Shown here piece after piece: positions 9,411 to 14,395 of a stretch of DNA of 14,395 bases. Position numbers and translations under genes: made by a program. The DNA comes from Gaiellales bacterium (lineage in GTDB: Bacteria; Actinomycetota; Thermoleophilia; Gaiellales; F1-60-MAGs149), in NCBI GenBank assembly GCA_030831375.1, contig JAURLF010000143.1, positions 1 through 14,395 on the forward strand, in the 5' to 3' direction. Within the stretch, counting starts at the first letter, position 1. Every line of letters starts with the position of its first letter. The notes under the pieces were generated by a model. The model did no database searches, was not told the origin of the DNA, and saw only the letters and a program-made list of their open reading frames with translations.

Positions 9411-10277
9411 CTAGACCGGCAGCCAGAGCGCGTCGTGGCCCACCGCCACGCGCCGCGCCCTGCCGCTCGCGGCCAGCGCGATCAGGTCCCACTCCGTCGC
9501 GGCGAGATCGGGATCGTCGTTGCGCTCGCACCTCAGCAGCGCCACCTCGTAGGTGGTGAGCCCCCGCGGGAACGCCGGCAGGGTCTCCTCCGGGCCGGCC
9601 GGGCCGCGCTGCGGCAGCGCCGGGTCGAGGTTCGCGATGCAGACGTCGTAGGCGGCGAGCGGCTGCCAGCCGGCGGCCACCAGCATCACCCCGTCACGCG
9701 CAAAGGTCAGGCTCGGCGCGGTGTACCGCTCCTCGCCGTCCGTGTCCGCCGTCTTGCCCTGCGCCGTGGCGGGCGGCAGGATCGTGCGCGACTCGCGCTT
9801 GTCGGCGAGATAGGCCGCCTCGACGGCGGGGTCGTCGAGGCCCGCCAGCACGGCGTCGGCGTCGACGCCGGGCACGCTCCGCACGATCGGCTCGAGCACC
9901 TCGAGCGAGTCGTGCGGGCGCGGATCGGTGAACCACGAGAAGCGCATCGCGCGCATCACCGCGTCGGCGGCCTCGTGCCCCTCGCGCCGGGCGCTGACGA
10001 CCAGCCGGCAGGCGAGACCGGTCGCCGCGGGCCGCTCACGCGGTGCGGTCCCGAACGGCATGCCGAAGCGGTCGCGGAACTCGATGTGCCACTGCGTCAT
10101 CTTCTCGCCCGTGTACCCGGCGTCGATGTAGCGCTGCGGATCCTCGGCGAGGCCGATCAGGCAGGTGCGCCAGTTCAGCCCGTCGCCGTAGCGCCACTCG
10201 AGCGCGCGGACGAACGGCTCCGCGGAGTACGCCCAGGGGCAGCCCGGGTCCGTGTAGTGGACGACGTCGACCGGCAT
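9411..10277 (-). CDS. DsbA/GST-kappa-like thioredoxin-fold protein, single active-site cysteine (CPWA)
   Basis: This 288-residue protein has no signal peptide, so it is probably cytoplasmic. The N-terminus forms the first thioredoxin beta strand followed by DPGCPWAYSAEP (10-21). Cys13 sits where DsbA/FrnE proteins have CxxC, but the second cysteine is replaced by Ala16. A helical insertion follows (about 45-170), then GEERYTAPSLTF with a likely cis-Pro at 188, as in the thioredoxin fold. This organisation resembles actinobacterial DsbA-family, FrnE and 2-hydroxychromene-2-carboxylate isomerase / GST-kappa proteins. With one Cys it cannot form the usual intramolecular disulfide, so a thiol-conjugate or monothiol role is more likely than disulfide oxidase; the actual substrate is unknown. 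The ATG at 10277 is 6 nt after a TAGGCT -10 box. It shares a 32-bp divergent region with the MATE gene and ends 3 bp from the parC stop. Confidence 0.8.
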   Translation of the reverse strand: MPVDVVHYTDPGCPWAYSAEPFVRALEWRYGDGLNWRTCLIGLAEDPQRYIDAGYTGEKMTQWHIEFRDRFGMPFGTAPRERPAATGLACRLVVSARREGHEAADAVMRAMRFSWFTDPRPHDSLEVLEPIVRSVPGVDADAVLAGLDDPAVEAAYLADKRESRTILPPATAQGKTADTDGEERYTAPSLTFARDGVMLVAAGWQPLAAYDVCIANLDPALPQRGPAGPEETLPAFPRGLTTYEVALLRCERNDDPDLAATEWDLIALAASGRARRVAVGHDALWLPV

Positions 10278-10283
10278 GGCGGC

Positions 10284-10289
10284 AGCCTA
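10284..10289 (-). promoter_or_regulatory. -10 box (TAGGCT) of the DsbA-like gene, predicted leaderless
   Basis: The minus strand reads TAGGCT, then GCCGCC (6 nt), then the ATG at 10277. Only 8 bp separate it from the divergent MATE -10 box, so the -35 region of this promoter must lie at or beyond the MATE start codon. There is no Shine-Dalgarno sequence. Confidence 0.6.
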
Positions 10290-10297
10290 CCGGCCCC

Positions 10298-10303
10298 TAC
10301 CCT
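10298..10303 (+). promoter_or_regulatory. -10 box (TACCCT) of the MATE-chrA operon, predicted leaderless
   Basis: TACCCT is followed by TGCGCC (6 nt) and the GTG start at 10310. Hexamer and spacing are the same as before lgt. Its -35 region would fall at or inside the start of the divergent DsbA-like gene. Confidence 0.6.
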
Positions 10304-10309
10304 TGCGCC

Positions 10310-11620
10310 GTGGCGGACCGCCCCTCCGACCGGCGCATCTTCGCGCTCGCGCTGCCCGCCCTCGGCGCGCTCGCCGCGGAGCCCCTGTACCTGCTCGTCG
10401 ACACGGCGGTCGTCGGCCACCTCGGCAAGGAGGCGCTGGCCGGGCTCGCCGTCGGCGGCGGCCTGTTCGGCAACGCCGTCTGGCTGATGAGCTTCCTCGC
10501 CTACGGCACGACGGGCCGCACGGCGCGGCTGTTCGGAGCGGGCCGCCGCCCGGACGCCGTCCGCGAGGGCGTCCAGGCGACCTGGCTCGGGACCGCGCTG
10601 GGGCTCCTGCTGCTCGTCCTCGTGCAGCTGTTCGCGGAGCCGGCCGCGACCCTGATCGCCGGCGCCGACCACCCGGAGACGGTCGCGGCGGCCGTCTCGT
10701 GGCTCAGGATCGCCTCGTTCGGCGCACCCTTCATCGCCATCACCCTCGCCGGCCAGGGCTGGCTGCGCGGCGTGCAGGAGCTGCGCCGCCCGCTCATCTA
10801 CCTGCTCGTCGCCAACGCCGTCAGCGCGGCCTTGGCCCCGTTCTTCGTGTACGGCCTCGACCTCGGCCTCGACGGCTCGGCGGTGGCGAACGTCTGCGGC
10901 CAGGTCCTCGCCGCCGCGCTGTTCCTGCAGGCGCTTCTGCGCGAGCGCGCCGCGCTCGCCCCGCGCTGGTCGCAGATCACGGCGCAGCTCTCCACCGCCC
11001 GCGACCTCGGCCTGCGCACGGTCGCGATGGAGTTCACGTTCATCAGCGCGACCGCCGCCGCCTCGCGGCTCGGGCCCGAGCAGGTCGCGGCGCACCTGAT
11101 CGCGATCCAGCTGTGGTTCTTCCTCGCGCTCACCCTCGACGCGTTCGCGATCGCCGCGCAGGCCCTGATCGGCGAGCTGCTCGGCGCCGACGAGGTCGAG
11201 CAGGCGCGTGCGCTCGCGCGCCGGCTGTGCGAGCTCGGCGCGATCGTCGGCGCCGTCTTCGGCGCGGTGATCCTGGCCGGCTGGAGCCTGATCCCCCGCA
11301 TCTTCACCTCGGACCAGGAGGTGATCCAGGCGATCGGCGCGGCCTGGGTCTGGTTCGCGGCGATGCAGCCGTTCGGCGGCGTCGTGTTCGCGATCGACGG
11401 CATCCTGATCGGCGCGGGCGACAACGCCGCTATCCGGAACCGAACCCTCGCGGCGATCGCGTTCGGGTACCTTCCGTGCCTGGTGGGCACGCTGCGCTTC
11501 GGCTGGGGGCTGACGGGCATCTGGGTCGGGCTGACCCTGTTCATCCTCGTCCGCTTCGTCCTGCTCGGGGCGCGCACCGCCCGGGGCGGCTGGGCGGTCG
11601 GCGGGGCGCGGCTCGCGTGA
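10310..11620 (+). CDS. MATE family efflux transporter, DinF-like
   Basis: This 436-residue inner-membrane exporter has 12 predicted helices in two homologous halves. TM1 holds the family motif LALPALGALAAEPLYLLVDT with Pro16 and Asp31, followed by AVVGHLG. Asp31 corresponds to the TM1 aspartate used for proton coupling in DinF-type MATE proteins. The second half opens with MEFTFISATAAASRLG, and LWFFLALTLDAFAIAAQALIG and DGILIGAGDNAAIRNR match the DinF branch rather than NorM. The substrate is unknown: drugs, organic cations or metabolites are all possible. The start is the GTG at 10310, which gives the short pre-TM1 segment usual in the family and lies 6 nt after a TACCCT box. It is the first gene of a plus-strand run: its stop codon overlaps the chrA start by 4 nt (GTGA). 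Confidence 0.9.
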   Translation: MADRPSDRRIFALALPALGALAAEPLYLLVDTAVVGHLGKEALAGLAVGGGLFGNAVWLMSFLAYGTTGRTARLFGAGRRPDAVREGVQATWLGTALGLLLLVLVQLFAEPAATLIAGADHPETVAAAVSWLRIASFGAPFIAITLAGQGWLRGVQELRRPLIYLLVANAVSAALAPFFVYGLDLGLDGSAVANVCGQVLAAALFLQALLRERAALAPRWSQITAQLSTARDLGLRTVAMEFTFISATAAASRLGPEQVAAHLIAIQLWFFLALTLDAFAIAAQALIGELLGADEVEQARALARRLCELGAIVGAVFGAVILAGWSLIPRIFTSDQEVIQAIGAAWVWFAAMQPFGGVVFAIDGILIGAGDNAAIRNRTLAAIAFGYLPCLVGTLRFGWGLTGIWVGLTLFILVRFVLLGARTARGGWAVGGARLA

Positions 11621-12876
11621 GCCGGCCGACGCAGCGCGCCGCGCTCGGCCTGTGGCTGCGGATCGGCTGCACCTCGTTCGGCGGCCCGCTCGCCCAGATC
11701 GACCAGATGCACCGCGAGGTCGTCGAGCGCCGCGGCTGGGTCGACGAGCGCTCCTTCCTGCATGCGCTGCGGCTCTGCAACGCGCTGCCCGGCCCCGAGG
11801 CGCAGCAGCTCGCCTGCTGGCTCGGCTGGCGCACGGGCGGCGTGCGCGGTGCGCTCACGGCGGGCGGCCTGTTCATCCTGCCGGGCCTCGTGGTGATCCT
11901 GCTGCTCGCATGGGCGTACGCGACCTGGGGCGCGACCGACGTGATGACCGGGGCGGTGCGCGCGCTCGGCGGCGCCGTGATCGCGCTCGTCCTCGCCGCG
12001 GGCCTGCGCATGGGCGGCCGCGTCGTGCGCACCCGCTGGGTCCTGCTGCTCGGCGTCGCGACGGCCGCGGCGATGCTGGCCGGCCTCCCCTTCCCCGTCG
12101 TGGTGGTCGCGGGCATCGCGCTCGGCGTGCTGCTCGGCCGGCTGCGGCCGGCCGCGCTCGTGCCGCTCGAGGACCAGGACGACCCCGGCGCCCCGTCGGA
12201 CCCGTCCGAACGGGCCCGGGTCGTGCGCCGCGCGCTCATCGGCGGCGCGCTCTGGATCGGGACGATCGCGGCGCTGATCGCCGTCGGCGGCGTGATCGCC
12301 GAGCTCGCGGGGTTCTTCACGGTGACGGCGCTCGTCACCTTCGGCGGGGCCTACGCGGTGCTGCCGTTCGTGGCCTCCGCGGCCGTGTCGCGCTTCGGCT
12401 GGCTGACGCCGGAGGAGATGGTGGCGGGCCTCGCCCTCGGCGAGACCACGCCCGGCCCGCTGATCATCGTCAACGCCTTCGTCGGGTTCATGGCCGGCTG
12501 GGCGGCCCTCGGCGGCGCGGCGGGCGGGCTCGCCGGCGGGCTCGTGGCGACCTTCGCGACGTTCGCCCCGTCGTTCCTGCTGATCGCCGTCGGCGCGCCG
12601 CTCGTCGAGCGCGTGCCGCGGCGCGGCCCCGTGGCCGATGCGCTGGCCGCCCTGCAGGGCGTCGTGGCGGGCGCGATCGCGGTGCTCGCCGTCTACCTCG
12701 TCTCGGCCGCCGTCCTGCCGGAGGGCGCGATCGACCTGCTCGCCGTCGCCGTCGCGGTCGCCGTCTTCGCGCTGCGCCGGCTCGGCCTGCCCGTGCCCGC
12801 GCTGGTCGCCGCCGCGGCCCTGCTCGGGGCCGTCGTCGGCGTCGCCGACCCGGGGCTCCTGCTCGTCTCCCGCTGA
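11617..12876 (+). CDS. chrA: Chromate ion transporter, two-domain (long-chain CHR) ChrA-type
   Basis: This 419-residue membrane protein has two tandem CHR domains. Domain 1 shows FGGP at 21-24, an amphipathic QIDQMHREVVERRGWVDE segment and LPGPEAQQ at 57-64. Domain 2 repeats the pattern with FGGAYAVLPF from 242, RFGWLTPEEMVAG and GETTPGPLIIVNAFVGF from 275. A charged linker (EDQDDPGAPSDPSERAR, near 186-202) joins the halves. The family exports chromate or takes up/exports related oxyanions; the domain layout fits full-length proton-linked chromate exporters, but no chrB regulator or reductase lies nearby, so the physiological substrate is open. The start is the GTG at 11617, inside the MATE stop codon (GTGA), giving translational coupling. 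Aconitase follows after 12-24 bp on the same strand. Confidence 0.9.
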   Translation: MSRPTQRAALGLWLRIGCTSFGGPLAQIDQMHREVVERRGWVDERSFLHALRLCNALPGPEAQQLACWLGWRTGGVRGALTAGGLFILPGLVVILLLAWAYATWGATDVMTGAVRALGGAVIALVLAAGLRMGGRVVRTRWVLLLGVATAAAMLAGLPFPVVVVAGIALGVLLGRLRPAALVPLEDQDDPGAPSDPSERARVVRRALIGGALWIGTIAALIAVGGVIAELAGFFTVTALVTFGGAYAVLPFVASAAVSRFGWLTPEEMVAGLALGETTPGPLIIVNAFVGFMAGWAALGGAAGGLAGGLVATFATFAPSFLLIAVGAPLVERVPRRGPVADALAALQGVVAGAIAVLAVYLVSAAVLPEGAIDLLAVAVAVAVFALRRLGLPVPALVAAAALLGAVVGVADPGLLLVSR

Positions 12877-12888
12877 GCGAGGCGTGGC

Positions 12889-14395
12889 ATGATGCCGCGC
12901 ATGACGCGCACTCCCGATCCCCTGTCCGCGCGCCGCCCGCTGCCGGGCGCCGACGGCGTCGACTACTACGCGATCGCGGCCCTCGACGAGGCCGGCATCG
13001 ACACGAGCCGCCTGCCCTACACGGTGCGGGTGCTGCTCGAGATGCTGCTGCGCCACTCGGAGGGGCCGCACGTCTCCGAGGCGGACATCCGCGCCCTCGG
13101 CGCGTGGCCCGCGCCCGCGCCGGCCGGCACGACGGTGCCGTTCATCCCGGCCCGCGTGATCCTGCAGGACTTCACCGGCGTGCCGACGATCGCCGACATG
13201 GCGGCGATGCGCGACCAGTACGCGCGCATGGGCGGCGACGCGGGCGCGATCGACCCGCACGTCCCCGTCGACCTCGTGATCGACCACTCGGTCCAGGTCG
13301 ACGCGTTCGGCACGCGCTTCGCCTACGAGCGCAACATGGAGCGCGAATACGAGCGCAACGGCGAGCGCTACCGCTTCTTCCGCTGGGCGCAGGGCGCCTT
13401 CGGCACGCTGCGCGTCGTCCCGCCCGGGATGGGCATCGTGCACCAGGTCAACCTCGAGCACCTCGCGCACGTCGTCGACGTGCGCGAGCACGCCGGCGGC
13501 CCCGTGGCCCTGCCCGACACGCTCGTCGGCACGGACTCGCACACGACGATGATCAACGCCCTCGGCGTGCTCGGCTGGGGCGTCGGCGGCATCGAGGCGG
13601 AGGCCGCGATGCTCGGCCAGCCCCTGCCGATGCCGGAGCCGACCGTGATCGGCTTCGAGTTCAGCGGGGCGCTCCAGCCCGGCGTGACCGCGACGGACCT
13701 CGTCCTCACCGTCACGGAGCGCCTGCGCGCGTACGGCGTGGTCGGGCGCTTCGTCGAGTTCACCGGCGATGGCCTCAGCGCGCTGTCGATCCCCGACCGC
13801 GCCACCCTCTCGAACATGGCGCCCGAGTTCGGGGCGACGGCGGCCACGTTCCCCGTCGACCGCGAGACGGTGCGCTACCTGGAGGCCACGGGCCGCGAGG
13901 AGCACGCGCCCCTCGTTGAGGCCTACTGCCGCGCGCAGGGCCTGTTTCGCGAGGACGGCCAGCCGATCGCCGACTACTCGGACGTCCTCGCCCTCGACCT
14001 CGCAGAGGTCGAGCCGAGCCTGGCCGGTCCGAGCCGCCCGCAGGACCGCGTCGCGCTCGGCGGCGTGCGGGACAGCTTCCGGGGCGCCTTCCCGCGCGAC
14101 CCCTCCCCCGTCTCGCTGCCGGTCGACGCGCTCGTGCCGGAGGGCGCCGCGGGCCGCACGGCGACGGCCGCAGACTGCACGGTCGACCACGGCAGCGTCG
14201 TGATCGCCGCGATCACGTCCTGCACGAATACCTCGAACCCGTCGGTGATGGTCGCCGCGGGCCTGGTCGCCCGCAACGCGGTCGCGCGCGGCCTCGAGAC
14301 GAAGCCGTGGGTCAAGACGAGCCTCGCGCCGGGCTCGCGCGTCGTCACCGACTACCTGGAGCGCGCCGGGCTGCTGGAGCCGCTTGACCAGCTGC
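12889..14395 (+). CDS. acnA: Aconitate hydratase (aconitase A type), N-terminal part, runs off the right edge
   Basis: This is the first ~500 codons of a monomeric 4Fe-4S aconitase (full length usually ~890-930), which converts citrate to isocitrate in the TCA cycle. Recognisable blocks are VPFIPARVILQDFTGVP, DLVIDHSVQVD, ERNGERYRFFRWAQGAFG, PPGMGIVHQVNLEHLA, DTLVGTDSHTTMINALGVLG followed by WGVGGIEAEAAMLGQP, and AAITSCTNTSNPSVM. The cysteine in that last block (codon at 14221-14223) is the first of three cluster ligands; the other two lie beyond the window. The block order and LAPGSRVVTDYLERAGLL fit AcnA/IRP1; AcnD (methylcitrate dehydratase) is less likely. Three in-frame ATGs are possible starts: 12889 (GAGG 6 nt upstream), 12892, and 12901 (after an imperfect -10, CATGAT). 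I give the first, with low certainty. The gene is 12 bp after chrA and may be co-transcribed, though unrelated in function. Confidence 0.9.
   Translation, partial: MMPRMTRTPDPLSARRPLPGADGVDYYAIAALDEAGIDTSRLPYTVRVLLEMLLRHSEGPHVSEADIRALGAWPAPAPAGTTVPFIPARVILQDFTGVPTIADMAAMRDQYARMGGDAGAIDPHVPVDLVIDHSVQVDAFGTRFAYERNMEREYERNGERYRFFRWAQGAFGTLRVVPPGMGIVHQVNLEHLAHVVDVREHAGGPVALPDTLVGTDSHTTMINALGVLGWGVGGIEAEAAMLGQPLPMPEPTVIGFEFSGALQPGVTATDLVLTVTERLRAYGVVGRFVEFTGDGLSALSIPDRATLSNMAPEFGATAATFPVDRETVRYLEATGREEHAPLVEAYCRAQGLFREDGQPIADYSDVLALDLAEVEPSLAGPSRPQDRVALGGVRDSFRGAFPRDPSPVSLPVDALVPEGAAGRTATAADCTVDHGSVVIAAITSCTNTSNPSVMVAAGLVARNAVARGLETKPWVKTSLAPGSRVVTDYLERAGLLEPLDQL

Noticed and set aside
10798..14190. 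A 1130-codon open frame on the minus strand opposite MATE, chrA and aconitase
   Set aside because: It spans three well-recognised plus-strand genes and reads as Arg/Ala/His/Asp-rich low complexity with no domain. High G/C at third positions removes stop codons from the antisense frame, so it is a shadow.

Overview
The window is a stretch of ordinary chromosome from a very GC-rich bacterium (roughly three quarters G+C by eye, not counted). It probably belongs to the Actinomycetota, and a deep lineage such as Thermoleophilia is a reasonable guess. The grounds are strong third-position G/C bias, frequent GTG starts, a mycobacterial-type Nei2 glycosylase, and promoters reading TAnnnT placed 6-8 nt before the start codon, which implies leaderless mRNAs. 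No mobile element, CRISPR array, tRNA, rRNA or phage gene was found. Coding density is close to complete, and no stretch over about 71 bp lacks a gene.

Layout, left to right: (1) 1-222, minus, the N-terminal piece of a class III aminotransferase running off the left edge; (2) 294-1100, plus, the DNA glycosylase nei2; (3) 1066-2442, minus, an FAD-dependent amine-oxidase-like oxidoreductase; (4) 2503-3915, plus, an MFS DHA2-type exporter; (5) 3878-4687, minus, prolipoprotein diacylglyceryl transferase lgt; (6) 4753-6705 and 6702-9407, plus, a coupled pair of type IIA topoisomerase subunits (B then A), best read as topoisomerase IV ParE/ParC and clearly divergent from gyrase; (7) 9411-10277, minus, a DsbA/GST-kappa-like thioredoxin-fold protein with one active-site Cys; (8) 10310-11620, 11617-12876 and about 12889 to the right edge, plus: a DinF-like MATE exporter, a two-domain chromate transporter and the first ~500 codons of aconitase.

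The striking property is the packing. Strand alternates, so that divergent junctions (71, 60, 65 and 32 bp) alternate with convergent junctions that overlap or nearly touch (35 bp overlap, 38 bp overlap, 3 bp gap). Six genes have a TAnnnT -10 box 6-8 nt before the start codon. Two (the aminotransferase and the FAD oxidoreductase) instead have a short leader with a strong Shine-Dalgarno sequence. The two gene pairs within operons are joined by the same 4-nt GTGA stop/start overlap.

Functionally the genes are mostly unrelated housekeeping and stress functions: base-excision repair, lipoprotein maturation, chromosome decatenation, TCA cycle and export. No new multi-gene system is evident. The points most worth a second look are the leaderless, back-to-back promoter architecture, the antisense 3' overlaps, and the divergent ParC-like subunit with its highly acidic N-terminal tail.
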